Assembly (NCBI GenBank): GCA_025174535.1
Contig: JALBUN010000012.1
Span: 897,262-961,261 of the forward strand
Source: Cantharellus purpuraceus
Taxonomy: Eukaryota > Basidiomycota > Agaricomycetes > Cantharellales > Hydnaceae
Length of the DNA: 64,000 bases
Direction of reading: 5' to 3'
Position numbers and translations under genes: made by a program. The notes beneath the pieces were generated by a model. It searched no databases. It saw only the letters and a list, made by a program, of their open reading frames with translations, and had not been told where the DNA came from. Shown here one piece after another: positions 1 through 11,650 of the stretch (positions are counted from its first letter, which is position 1; every line of letters begins with the position of its first letter).

Positions 1-543
1 CCCCCTAATCCCCAGGGAGCTTCAGAGGATACAATCATGGACATGGACGGAGATATCCCAGTTATCCAGCCTATCATCGAGGAAGCTACCGAGTACCCCA
101 TCACCATGCCCGAAATTCGCATGCGCCATTCCTCATCATATGAGCCAGAGAAGGACCGTAAGTTTCCATCCATCCCGTATCTCACTCCGCATGTGTACAA
201 AAACCTGATCGAATACGCACCACCAGGCATTATCGTCACGGACCTCGATAGTTCCGAAGATGAGGCGGAGACACCCTCAGAGAGTTCTAGTGACAACAAA
301 TACTCAGTCTCACACGCCTTACTTTCACGTATCAATTCGACTGCTCTCGTGAATGACATTCCCCCGATCCCCGAATCAGATCCTTCTCAAGCTCTAGTCC
401 TATTCAAGCCCTCCCCTTGGTCCGCAAAAGATCCTCGTGAGCTAGAAGGAATCTACCGTGCCCGTGACGAGGAAAACCGTCATACCGATCGGACTGTTCC
501 CAAGATAGAGGAACCAAACACTGATGCGATGGAAATCGAGTAG
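1..543 (+). CDS. 3' end of an unidentified host gene
   Basis: The reading frame is open from the first base of the window to a TAG at 541-543, so this is the last exon of a gene that begins upstream. An in-frame ATG at 37 is probably internal. The visible 180 residues are acidic and rich in Ser, Pro and Glu, with an acidic Ser/Asp/Glu stretch near the middle and an acidic end (DAMEIE). I recognise no domain, and the composition suggests a disordered regulatory tail. What follows (544-898) is AT-rich, contains no convincing gene, and separates this gene from HAP2, which is convergent with it. Confidence 0.55.
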   Translation, partial: PPNPQGASEDTIMDMDGDIPVIQPIIEEATEYPITMPEIRMRHSSSYEPEKDRKFPSIPYLTPHVYKNLIEYAPPGIIVTDLDSSEDEAETPSESSSDNKYSVSHALLSRINSTALVNDIPPIPESDPSQALVLFKPSPWSAKDPRELEGIYRARDEENRHTDRTVPKIEEPNTDAMEIE

Positions 544-898
544 TTGCGACTTGTCTCCCAATTGCTGCTGGAGAATGTTGTATTATCGCCTCATATTGCT
601 TCCTGCTTAAATTTAACCATTTGTGGTCTGTCAGTCGGAGGCGTATATCACTAACGCTGATGAGGCCAAATGACCTTCGCTTACATGGCACTAGTACACA
701 ATAATCTATTGCTACGATATTCCGTGGGTTTCGGGATATACCTTTCCGAAGAGCGAAACGAGAACGGGAACAACCGAGAAGCGACAGCTACGAAAACGAC
801 ATACAAGCAGCACAACCAGTAATAGTGATAGATGCCTTACTCCAGGAAAACGGAGCAAAATGCAAATAAAGCATAAGAAAATATTCCCACGAGAACGG

Positions 899-2001
899 CT
901 ACTGCAGTCCTGGTCCGGAGAGTGATGGGACTGCGTTTAGATCCGAGTATTGCACATGTGCACCAGGTGACTGCGAGGGAGCACTCGTAGGATAGCCTCC
1001 CGAAACATCGCGTCCGCTACCAGGCACAGAGCTTCTCGGTGCATCCGTAAATGGACGGAACTCAGGTCCCGGACCTGTATTGACCTCACCATTGCCAGCT
1101 AGCATATCACCAAATGACGCCTCGTGTCTGCGGTTGGTCAACCCTGCTGCTGACTCTGAGGCCTTTAACGCCTTTCGCTCCTCGGCAGAAGGGTTTGGAT
1201 TAGGATGGAAAGACGAGGGGTCAGAGGACTCTGCGGCCTTTTGCTGGGCTGCAATTTCTTCTGCTGTGAGAAATCGCCCGCCTGGACCGCGTGGACGACG
1301 CATAGCATGCTTGTGTCGAGACTCATGTAGATAAGGCTGATGAGCGAGTAAGTACTGTGACTGCACGGCGTGACGAGATAGCCTACCTTACGTTGCCGGG
1401 ACAAGCGATGCAGCTCCTCCAGTCTCGCCCTCGCCACTCGTCTTTTAAGGATGCGATTATACTGCTTCGCATTGACATACAAAGGCTCCTCATCGATTGG
1501 CGCATCATCCTCACCATGAAGTGTATTGGGACCTTCACGATCATGAGACTCGGAAAGTGAACTATCGGCGTCGGCGGCTGCGCCGTTAGCGTATTCGTCT
1601 CCATCGTCTTCAGCAGACGAATGGGAGGGACCGGGAGTACTGTCACGTGGATCTGCTATTGACTGGGGTACAGGGAAGGGTCGACGCGGCAAGTGAGTAT
1701 GGGGATGCACGTGGGCGTCGGGAAGGAAACGCTGGGGCTGATGTTGAGGAAATGGGAGGTGTGTGCGCCGGTATGAGTGATGATCCTCCAGTTGGATCTG
1801 AGATGATGGCGGGGCTCCTGGCTGGCTGCGTGTGAGTGAGCTGGGTGAGGGAGATTGACCTGGACTCAAATTTGAGGGGCGAGAGAGGAAGAGGAAAGAA
1901 GGTGACTTGCCTGTGAGGAGAAAGTTGGGCTGACCCTGAATCTGGTACTGCCGGGATAAGGGCGGGGACCACAATTGGTTTCGATCGAGAGAGTTGTCCA
2001 T
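899..2001 (-). CDS. HAP2: CCAAT-binding factor subunit HAP2 / NF-YA
   Basis: Sequence-specific subunit of the nuclear CCAAT-binding HAP complex. Two exons (2001-1387 and 1336-899) flank a 50-nt GT-AG intron at 1337-1386 and give about 350 residues. Exon 1 ends with the NF-YB/YC association helix (EPLYVNAKQYNRILKRR, then RARLEELHRL). The DNA-binding segment spans the junction: RQRK before the intron, then PYLHESRHKHAMRR and RPRGPGGRFLTAEE after it. The His, Arg and Gly residues that contact CCAAT are therefore all kept. The N-terminal 170 residues and the C-terminal tail are low-complexity Ser/Pro/His-rich, as in fungal homologues. The start at 2001 is the first ATG of the open frame. The promoter is only 59 bp from the stop codon of the next gene and contains the palindrome GTCACGTGAC. 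Confidence 0.93.
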
Positions 2002-2045
2002 AAGACGTGGTTCAGATCACACGGACAGCGGAGTCCTCAAATTCA

Positions 2046-2055
2046 GTCACGTGAC
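2046..2055. promoter_or_regulatory. E-box palindrome GTCACGTGAC upstream of HAP2
   Basis: A perfect 10-bp palindrome with a CACGTG core lies 45-54 bp upstream of the HAP2 start. The identical 10-mer occurs at 12,424-12,433. CACGTG is the known core for bHLH factors such as Cbf1 and Pho4. Use of this site here is inferred. Confidence 0.4.
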
Positions 2056-2060
2056 AGTAG

Positions 2061-5000
2061 CTAAGTACATTTTCCCCCCACTCCTTCACCGGCACCGTCT
2101 TGCCCTCTCTTACTTTTGATGTACCGTGCAGTCGCAGCAATACGAAAGCCCCACGGATGTACAGCATGCTAATATCCCGGTCAGTCTGTGTGACAGGAGC
2201 GATTGATGTTACCTACTTGATAGTACTCTTGGATCTCCGGCCCTTCCATTATGAGTACATCCCCATGTCGCAAGGTCAAAGTAAGTACGATCGGTGGGGA
2301 CTTGCGCACAATACCCTCTACGGATTCTTCAGAATACCACCTACTCGGAATCGGACGGAACCGCATCGTAGCTGGTGATCCGAGACTGAGCGAGGCAATT
2401 ACAGGTCCCAAGTCCTTCTCGCCGTCGCTGTGAACTGCGCCATGTATTCAGTAAAACGTATGGCTAAGCTTTCTGACCTACACTCCATCTTCTGCTCTGC
2501 CATATATGCCGCCGAGAGAATCTCATTGAACGCTGGAGCATTCCCCATGACCAGTGACACCTGTCTACGGATCAGGGCCATAGCCTGGCTCACGGATGAG
2601 TATTTCTCGAGCGGAACTGAATGTGCAGCTGAATACGTAGTTACTGTCAGACCGTTCCAATATACATACCAGTGTTATCTGTCCCTCCGACATACTGCAG
2701 AAGTGGAAAACTGACATGTTCGACCAAAGTTATCGTGGGCAAAATCCTCGTACCTCATAGGGTTCACCAGCTAAAAACCAGTCAGTCTCGCATAGACGTA
2801 GCCGAGTTCTCCTCACAGTTTTGGGAGAAATAGTGCGAAAGCATCCTTCCCTTCACTGTAGATCACGAATGATCGTAAGTTCTTGGCGTCAATCATCAGG
2901 AGAATTGGACGCATACGTTTATGCTGTTATATACCGTAAGTAATCCTTTCTGTCACCCGAAGACAGAAACGTACATTTTTCATACTATATCTTCGGAAGA
3001 AACCAGGTTGTTTTGCATCCTGTTGATATTGGTGCCAAATACCATCAACAAGAGTCTGCGCGCTCTTCTCTGCTTGAAGAAGATGAATCACACCCCTTGA
3101 TGTAAGTTGAGCATAATATGGGAGAGGAGGAATTTGGATTGCACGAACCGATCCCAAGGTAGTCGAAAAGACTGGCATTTCAAGACCTCACCGGCGGGAC
3201 CGTCACGAAGCGTGCGTACTTCTAAATAAATACCTGAAGCTTTAGATGGATGGATCAAAGTCTTTCCAACAACAGCTGGAGGCGGCTGTATTCTCGATTT
3301 AATCTGAAGCATGTGCTGCGCCAGACAATTAACTAAAGAACTTGAAGACTGGAGGATATAGTATACCCACATGGCAGTTGTGGCATTCCCAGTGAGTCCA
3401 GTATTCTCTAAAGTGCACATCAGATGATCGCACAGTCGATATGATTTGCATAGCTACCTGCATGACAGCCTGCCGCACTTATCGCAGCACCAACCTTTCC
3501 AAAAGTGACGAGACGTTGTAACCTGCCGATGCTCTTTGCCCCTAGACTCCTTTCGTTGCACTGGTGGCTTTGGGCGGATCTGGAAGGTCAAGCCCTGGAA
3601 TTCGGATGGATCACCCTTATAAGTGAGAAATTTAGGATGGAATCCGCTGGCGTCCAGAGGCAGTGCAGTAGCATCGACCCGGCGGAAAAACAGACTGCAG
3701 TCTGAATTGGTACAGACCCAACCAAAATTATATATATTACGGCTGTGCTTAAAGCACTTCTGGCAAATTCTGGGAAGTGAAACGTTTGCCTCTGTATCTG
3801 ATAATCGGTCTGTCTTACTGTAAAACGATTATTAGCGTTTTAGAGTGTAAATGATCAGATAAACATACGCGTCCCACGGGATCCACCAAGGCCTACCCTG
3901 AGACTGGATCCATTGAAACATAAACTTCCACCTTACAAAGTAACCGCGTGGGCTCGCCGCTGAAGGCTCTGGTTCCTCTGTACAAACAATTAAACCCGAA
4001 GGTTTGAGCAACTTACGACGTACGTACCCCAAGCATGGGTAATCCAATAGTATCCAAGTACCACGTAGCCACGGTTTCCGAGGTCATAAGGGAACAGATT
4101 GTATCCATTTCCTGCTATCAGGACAACCGATTGTTTGAATTTCCATGAACTGAGCAGAGCATTACATGATGCGCTCCGGACTGTTTGATCGTCAACGAGG
4201 ACAGTCTGTCCTGTTACTCTATCTATCGCAGAGTTACCCCCTCTAACGTGTACGATGAGAAAAAGAGAATGAACAACAGGGGAAAGGCTCACGCATGCGA
4301 AATGATGCATGTCCCCTCTGCGTGCCACAGGTCTTGGCTACAACACACATTCAAGTTGAACTTCACACATCACCTCCACGCAGAACTAAGAACATACACT
4401 GCAGGGTGCCCATCGAGCAGATAACCACGAGCTCTTCTCTTTTGAGAATACACACCTCCTTGATATGAACGAAAATAGCTCAATGACTCACACAATTCCT
4501 GTCGAGACTGCATATCTCGTCAGATGAATAGCTTGCGACGGGGAGTTCACAATCACCTGTGCCCATACTGGCGGTACCATTGGCAAACGGGGCTTATGCC
4601 CTGTACTGTACGCGACAGGGGTATGTGGAGGTCGTGGGGGAAAATCAGGTAATATTAAGGGAATGAACTCAGGCTCCATCGGAAAGCGCGATGGAAGTGA
4701 CCAAAATTGCGTGTCCTCGATGCTGGGTGGTCTCACATCATTCGGTGGAGTAGGCGGTTCAAGCAATGCAAGCCACGGGGTATCATACTCGAAGTCTGCA
4801 GGTCCCAGCCATGGCTCATTGAAGCCGTCATCAGCATGGATCGAGTCACTGAGATCCAGGTCTTCGGACACAAGGGTGTTGTCTGAGTCTATGCGCTCTG
4901 ATGGAGACGGTGACCAAAACAATGGAAAGGCGGGTTGCTGAAGCTCCAAGGCGGGTTCCAAAGCAATCGACTCAAGATATTGAGAGCTGTTAACTTGAAA

Positions 5001-5413
5001 GCTTCGGGGAGGCATTCCCAAGAAGGTAGTAAAGTTATAGGCTCTCCTGAATGCATTCACTACTTGTAATGCATCTCTGAAATTGCCATGGTACGCATAT
5101 TGTGCAGTTTCGAAGAACATGTGAATGACCTTCGACTCGCTCAGTGGATCGGAGGAGTATCCCTGTTCTTTTTCGTTTAATGCGACAAAACGCCATTGTC
5201 TAAGCCAATCCAACTAGCGACAATTTGACGGATGAGCTGGAAGTTCATAGACAAAGAAGAACACACATGACTTTGCATCGACTGCATCATTTCAGCGGCT
5301 ATTGGCAGCCATGGTTGGTTCCTCAGATGCCTCTGGTCAAGAAGAGGATGGTAGCCTCCTTGCACCAAGAATTGACGCACATCATACCACTGCTCTGGAG
5401 GCGACGCAACCAT
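2061..5413 (-). CDS. AlkB-like 2OG-Fe(II) dioxygenase with Cys-cluster region, many introns
   Basis: I read one intron-rich gene from ATG 5413 (MVASPPEQWYDVRQ) to TAG 2061. The C-terminal part is an AlkB-type jelly roll: HSDGEKDLGPVIASLSLG with the HxD iron ligands at 2424-2432, then LRHGDVLIMEG and EYYQ, an intron, and HAV giving the distal His at 2166-2168, then FRIAATARYI with the 2OG-binding Arg. Upstream are Cys pairs resembling zinc ribbons (RICQKC..., CTNSDC, CCDKCGR, ECHNC) and a Trp-rich stretch (WKFMFQWIQ). Donor and acceptor sites connect the exons in phase wherever I checked, for example MQSH joined to LDWLRQW across an intron. Such enzymes remove alkyl groups from nucleic acid or protein, but the substrate here is unknown. 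That this is one gene rather than two is inferred from exon phase and from similarity to long fungal AlkB-like proteins. Confidence 0.7.
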
Positions 5414-5749
5414 CACACCTCCCTGCACTGCAGGTTATGCACCAAGTTCACAGTAGCTCACAACAGGTCTTTAGATCGCAGATGATTTAAAATTTTTAGC
5501 TCGTGAGTGCTTACAAAATAGATGCGCGTCTAGGTACTTCGACCGACCGTAATTAATTGAAACCCGCAAGACCTAGAACCTCTCAATGTTGCGAGAAATG
5601 CAGTACCACAAAAAAAACATGCATAAATCCCGTGCAAAAAGCAAGCCAGTTATAGCGAGATATGGTTAGAACGGTAATATCTGGCACTCAGACTTGAGCT
5701 GTGGGTAAATATTACACATGCGTCTATGATCCTTTATCATAAGACTTCG

Positions 5750-6419
5750 CTACTTGCTCGCAACAGCATGCTGCAATGCCTCGTAAACTTCCGCCTCGAT
5801 ACGCGCCTCAACCTTGTCCACTTCCGAGCCGTTTCCAGCGGCAACCTTTTGCGCCTCCGCTAGGTTCGTACGGATCGCCTAAAAAAAGAGCAATTCTGTA
5901 AAGGTGTCTAGAATGTACGAATGAACAGTGAGTGACCTCCGGAGAAAACTCTTCCAAGGGAGCCGCTTCAACCACATTAATCGTCAGCTTGTTGTTCGGG
6001 TGGACAGTTGCAAACCCTCCACTAGCTGTCAAGGGAAAAACAGTGTCAATATAATCATCTAGATAGTACATCATCTTCATGCACACCAAACCACTTCTTC
6101 GAGCCGCTGCCCGACTCTATGACTTCTATTACACCCGGTCGAAGGGGCTCAATAGAAGGTACGTGGTTGGCAAGAATACCCATATCTCCCGTTTGCGCCG
6201 CAATGTTTACTTGAACTACATCCGTGGAGTCGAAGAGTGACTAGATGCGTGAGGTCAGTCCAGTGGGTTTGCGGTGGAAACTATTCGCGCCATTACTTGG
6301 TGAGGAATTACCATAGAGAACTTGATCTTATCAGTGGCTTCAGCATATCCCCGTCGACCCAGAGTAAGTTTTGCTGCTGCACGTCGAGACGCAGAGCTTA
6401 CAAGTCGCAACGCAGCCAT
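5750..6419 (-). CDS. ATP16: Mitochondrial F1-ATP synthase delta subunit
   Basis: Central-stalk subunit of mitochondrial F1Fo-ATP synthase (the bacterial epsilon homologue). Four exons (6419-6297, 6240-6087, 6025-5937, 5878-5750) join in phase to give 164 residues, a normal length. Residues 1-22 (MAALRLVSSASRRAAAK...) are Arg/Ala/Ser-rich and lack acidic residues, as in a matrix-targeting presequence. The beta-sandwich follows: QTGDMGILANHVPSIEPLRPG, then SGGFATVHPNNKLTINVVEAA. A C-terminal helical hairpin ends in VEARIEAEVYEALQHAVASK. The ATG at 6419 was preferred to an in-frame one at 6467 because it starts a clean presequence. The start is only 72 bp from the divergent ATG6 start. Confidence 0.94.
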
Positions 6420-6491
6420 GGTATATGGAAACAGTAGCTTGATGGCGGCGCCCACAAGTACAAACATCTGCTGCTAGACGGCCTCCTCACC
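6420..6491. promoter_or_regulatory. 72-bp divergent promoter between ATP16 and ATG6
   Basis: Only 72 bp separate the start codons of two divergently transcribed genes, so promoter and both 5' leaders must share or overlap this stretch. No TATA box is visible and the sequence is GC-balanced. Shared control is an inference from spacing alone. Confidence 0.5.
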
Positions 6492-8189
6492 ATGAACTCA
6501 ACCGTTTGTACCCAATGCAAACAGCCATTGTTTTTGGATTCATCCTTAGTTGATCTTGCGCCATCTGCCTATGATATGATTGCAGGATCTCTACCTCCTT
6601 CCCATCACCAAATGAGTCCCACTGAGGCTGAGAAGTTGGCCCAACTTCCAGCCCCCAGTTCTGTTAAAACGGTGTGGCAGAGTTCTTCTCAGTCCACCTC
6701 CGATACCCCCTCTTCGCGTACTCAAGCTGCACCACGTGTTCCAGGGATTCAGGTCCCCGGAGAGTCTTTTGTATTGCTGCAGGATAGCGTCGTTCACAAC
6801 ATACCTTCACCGCCTAATATATCACCGTCGAGGCAGCAAAAGTCGTCATTCTCTTCTCGAAATCGCATCACACCAATGCTTAGCACCTCGAATAAACGCA
6901 GCAGCACATCTTTGAACCAACAACACCAGCCATCGACTCCTACTCCAGCGCCACCTAGCCCTTCACCTTTATCACACCATCTAGAGTCAACCGCACGCCT
7001 CTTCAAATTACTATCGAGTCGCACTGATCTTGATCACCCTCTCTGTGCTGAGTGTACACATCTTTTGATTGCTACTCTTAGCAAACAGCTCGAGGAGACG
7101 AAGAAGGAGCGTGATGGATACATTGCATTCGAGAAAGAGATTAGAAAAGAGAAGGAAAGAGAACGAGATGGTGCTACCCCGGAGGCTATTGAAAGGAAGA
7201 TCCAAAGATTAAAAGAAGATGAAAGGACCGCTGTCGAAGAGCTGAAGGCTGCTGAATCGGAGCGAGAGAGGTTGAACAGTGAGTTGCAGGTCTTGGAACG
7301 CGAAGAAACAGAACTGGAAGAGGAGGAGGCAGGGTTAGTGTGTTTGTGGTGTATGTATTCGAATGGGCACTTATTGAAATATCCAGATTCTGGCGAATGC
7401 ACAATGGAAACCTTTTGTCCTCTGCAGAACAAACTTCGCAATTGCGTTCTCTCAGAGCTGCCTACGCAGCGGATTCGCAGACTTTAGAGAAGCTGGAGCG
7501 GACGAACGTCTATTATGACGCATTCTGCATAGGGAACGTTGGCGTTTTCGGAACTATTAATGGTCTTCGTCTCGGGAGAGCTGGTGGTGTTGCGGTTTGG
7601 CAATCAATTTCTCAATTTTCTATCACTTCTAATGTATGCTTTGAGTAGGTCGAATGGTCAGAGATAAATGCTGCATGGGGTCAATGTACCTTACTCTTAT
7701 ATACGCTCGCTAGGAAGCTGGATGTGGCGTTTGAAAAGTGAGATACAGTTCCCTTCTGCTATTTACGATCTAACATCATTATAGTTACCGGCCTGTTCCG
7801 ATGGGGTCTTTTTCACGCATGGAGAAGATATCTGGTAGTGACAAGGCCATGTATGAGTTATATGGCTCTGGTGATCTCCACATCGGTCGAATCTTGCACA
7901 ATCGTCGGTTTGACTTTGGCATGGTTGCCTATCTGGATTGCCTGCGGCAACTTATTGAACATGCCAAGATACATTATCCAAGTGCTGACTTCCCACATCC
8001 GTGAGTGCAAAACACATCTCATCGAGTCTGTGTTCATGTGGGGGCATTAGCATTGTTAAGGACAAAATTGGCGACGTCTCAATTAAGCTACAGTTCAGCC
8101 AAGAAGAGAGCTGGACTAGAGCATTGCGCCATGTCTTACTTGCTCTGAAGCTACTTCTGAAGTCGGTCACCAACTCGAATCCTGGATAA
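6492..8189 (+). CDS. ATG6: Beclin 1 / Vps30 / Atg6 family autophagy protein
   Basis: Scaffold subunit of the class III PI3-kinase (Vps34) complexes in autophagy and vacuolar sorting. It starts [13 protein letters not shown]; this N-terminal CxxC and a second one ([11 protein letters not shown]) match the paired CxxC motifs known in Beclin. A Ser/Pro-rich linker leads to a long Glu/Lys/Arg coiled coil (about residues 190-285), and then the BARA domain: [75 protein letters not shown]. Four introns can be placed. The first starts at 7334 and the second excises the stretch after GGVA. Two more precede NYRPVP and [11 protein letters not shown]. The last exon ends PG-stop at 8187-8189. The ATG at 6492 begins the conserved N-terminus. 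Confidence 0.95.
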
Positions 8190-8318
8190 AAATTCATGTT
8201 GAAGCACGCGGAGATATTCTTTATTTCTAATAAATGGCCAACAGAGCAATAGATCAGAAGCCATCAAGGTTACAACTATTCGGACATCTATGGTGGGATC
8301 CTACAGCTTTGTTGGAGA

Positions 8319-11228
8319 TTACAGTCCATTCGGAAGTTCAGGCTCATCGTGTGGAAGCAGGTCTGGGACAGTCAGGACTCCACGTTCTCTAATAAAAGAT
8401 TCTGAATAGTGTTAGATACACAAGCTGAGTTGACGTACATTTCATCAACCGCTTTGAGCAAGTCATAATTTATCTTGTCACTAACAACCGAATCGAATTT
8501 GTAGTCAGGGTGAGAGCGGATGAACATCCGCATCCAGGTCGCAGTGGTGATCAGTGAGCCTGATATCAGGGATATCAATGGAAGATCCACGCTTAGCGAA
8601 AGACACGCCTCACCGTCAGCTCTACGCTTGATCAGGTTTAGGTACTTCCGAAGCCTTTCTTTCGTAGCGAATTCAACGTTGAGTGAGTTCAAGTAGGCGT
8701 TGATAACACCCATGAGACCTGGAAAGTCCGCACCCTAGTGGATTAAGGGTGAAAAAGCGTTTGATTCGATGTTTCAAACTGAGAAGTACCTTGCCATTGA
8801 TAATCTCATTGATTGTCATTTCTTCGTACTCTTCTTCGACTGGCATTCTCTCCAAGGTTATGGGCGGCTCGACATCGGGATAACAGTTCCTGAGTGCATT
8901 CTCTTTCCCCAACGGACCCGCGAGTGGGAAGGATGCACCATTAACCTTGGCTTCGCCACAAGGACTGGGCGATGCAGCTGCTTGCGCCTCCTTGCACGGT
9001 GTTGGTTGCAGGGTTGCGTCCGCCTCAGTGTGAGGACCGTCATGCCTGTCACCGGAGGGAGCAAAAGTCGGCTCTGTGCAAGGAAAATCTTCTCTGTGTC
9101 CAGCTGGAAACACGTCTCTTCGGAAATAAAATTTCTGCTGGTGTACGGCGTCTCTTTTCTGAGCTCGATTCATATTCTCATCGACCTTAGATTCGATCTT
9201 AAACATACGTAACCTAACAGTGAATAACACCACAAACCTTTGATATTGGGATGTAGAAATTCAACCCCAAGCGCAAGATGGCTCGCGACAACAACACGAT
9301 GAATACAGAAAACGCGGCGTTTTCAAAATCGGTGATTTGCACCTCCATGCTTCGGAACTCGACGCGCCATCCAATAGATGAATTTGGCGGTGGTGGTTTA
9401 AAGCGTAGCGTTTGCCAATTTGTGGACTGTATGTTCTGCAAGGTAAATAAAACGAGGATCAATAATTCCAGGGGTCAATCACAACGTTCGAGGAACTGAC
9501 TTCGAAATGGTCTGAGCTAACACTATCGTCTTGGTCAATCATCTCACTAAACACAACAAGAGGATCTCTTATAAATAAATGTGCGATGTGCTTGGCCAAC
9601 AAATCGTCTATGCCTGTAGGGAACTCCGGGGTCAGGACACTTTGAACAAAATCCAACTAACAGCTAATGCATACCATGCTTACGCAGTCTGTCGTAAATT
9701 GCTTCATCGTAAGGGAATGGGTTATCATTGTACTCAGGCCTGTTCCTCCAGTCTTGTGATAGGTACGAATCAACACTATCATAACGAGATTTTGGGATAC
9801 GGAACCTGCTTTCTTTGAGCGGCTGCTCAATTGATCGAGATTATCATGTCTGAAATTACAGAATTCAGAGGGAGGACAATCAATTACCTTTAGGCCTCTT
9901 TCCTCTTCGGTGCGGTCGTCAACGCTACCCGCTATGACGTTCCAGCGACAGTCGACGTCAGAGAGGTAGCCACGCCAGGCCGGGCTGGCAGCTGTCAAGG
10001 CCAGCTAAAAGACAACTTTGGTAAGAAGGCAGTACATGGTGAATAAAGGCACTAATTTTTACCATTATTGGGCCGATAGGGACAAACGCGTCGTAGAGCC
10101 TTCTTGCTTCAGAGACATTGCAGGCTTGGAACGTCAGCTGTAAACAACAACAGCCCATGCCGAACCCCATGGCATCCAAATAAATGTGATCTTGGAGCGC
10201 AGCGCCATTCTTTGCCTCTGTGTAAAGCCAATCCTTGAACACGATCGATCACACATGTGTAAATCGTCGCGCTAACCTGGATCTTCTGCATACACATCAC
10301 GGTCCCAGGGAGTCGTTGGATCCACAAATGGGCGTAATGTCCTCTCATCAAAGAATATGGGTAAGTTGATAGCCACCTTTGAACCCCGCCTCATCCGAAT
10401 GTTTGCCGTCAGGGTGCTGGTAGATCATTATTAACTGGGTTGAGAAGAAGTATATTTACATACGGAAAACGTGCATGCGGATTGGTAATTTCCTGGGGAA
10501 GAAACAAGCTATGACTTGCAACTGCGTCCACGGGGTTGAAATAGGGATCGGTAAAAATACCAGGCGCACCAAGGCGCGGGAATGAGGTGATCGTCAGAGG
10601 GACTTCATTAGCATTGAGGTATCGTCGTGCTAACTTCCGTCTACAGGAGGCACGATAGTGTTTTTACAAGCAGGTCTATGTTCAGCAAAGGCAGGAAAGG
10701 TAAAATATGAATTAATTACCGATAACGCATGTCCCTCTCAACAGAAAGGAGGTCTGGCAATGATCCTGTGTATGGAGCTCCGGGTGTAGCTTCCAGCATA
10801 TAACGACCATACTCCGGATGGAAAACGGGGACAGCGCCGCTGATGACGATGTTAAGCGTCCAATAGCACGACCCAAACGCACCAGAACTCACATTCCATC
10901 GGGATCTTGCGAAAAGTTCTGAAGATCTGCTACTACGTTGGCCAATTTTTGCAATATTTCGGCCTGTCGTAATGATAGACGTGCGCTCTTCTCCTGATCA
11001 TTGAAAGACACAACCATGTATTCAACCTGACGAAGAATCAGTGACGAGACCATATGCTGAGAGTTAAAAAGGATGCACCTCATCTCCCCAGAGCAATTCG
11101 TCGCCCTGCCTGTCCTTCAGCCTGTCCCATATATGTAGGAATTGGGTAATGCCATGGTCCCTAACATGGTCTGCATACTTCTTTCCCTCGTTCCAAGCGA
11201 GAGGGGTCCCCAGCGAAAGTAATCCCAT
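8319..11228 (-). CDS. GSH1: Glutamate-cysteine ligase catalytic subunit
   Basis: ATP-dependent ligation of Glu and Cys, the first and rate-limiting step of glutathione synthesis, in the cytosol. The start [12 protein letters not shown] at 11,228 is typical of the family. Conserved blocks in order: LLWGDE then [111 protein letters not shown], and C-terminal [12 protein letters not shown] with KINYDLL. More than ten introns interrupt it, and the last exon encodes [12 protein letters not shown]. Before the C-terminal helices there is a long low-complexity insert rich in Pro, Ala, Cys and Glu (about 8,850-9,090) that is probably a surface loop. The stop codon is at 8,319-8,321. Confidence 0.94.
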
Positions 11229-11249
11229 GGCAAGATGGCGTCAGCGGGA

Positions 11250-11650
11250 CTAATCGGCCGATCGGGTCCCTGTTAAAAACACTTGGAACTTGTGGCTTTG
11301 TAAGAAAGAGATGCAAGCTGCTGAGCAATCTTCTCCTGATGGGGCAATAACAAGTTCCTCTTTCCATAGTACGGGCATCGTAAGCACATAGGAACGATGC
11401 ACAAGCGCTGATATAGCTCCAGTCGATGACGAAAGAACTTCGCCCTGGATTACACATGGTATGTTAGATCTGCTTACAGCCCCAACAAACTTCGAAGTGA
11501 GAATTTTGGCAGCAACCTATTAGAAGTGGGTTCGTGCGTCACGTTCATGTCTCTCAGCGCTGACTTGGGTACAATTTTAACGTCTTCTATCGCAGTAGAA
11601 GTTAGAACACTGAAGGCAGTTGACCCTGAACTGCTGCCACTAGTAGCCAT
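11250..11650 (-). CDS. Possible small unidentified gene or leader ORF upstream of GSH1
   Basis: An ATG at 11,650 opens MATSGSSSGSTAFSVL and runs about 45 codons. A second protein-like stretch in another frame (SALVHRSYVLTMPVLWKEE...) ends at TAG 11,250. A CTAAC branch-like site followed by ATCCAG suggests an intron between them, but I could not fix the donor. It ends only 21 bp before the GSH1 start. It may be a separate gene, a 5' exon or an upstream ORF in the GSH1 leader. No family is recognised. Confidence 0.25.

Noticed and set aside
6420..6467. ATP16 start at in-frame ATG 6,467
   Set aside because: It would put a hydrophobic stretch before the clean Arg-rich presequence and overlap most of the divergent ATG6 leader.
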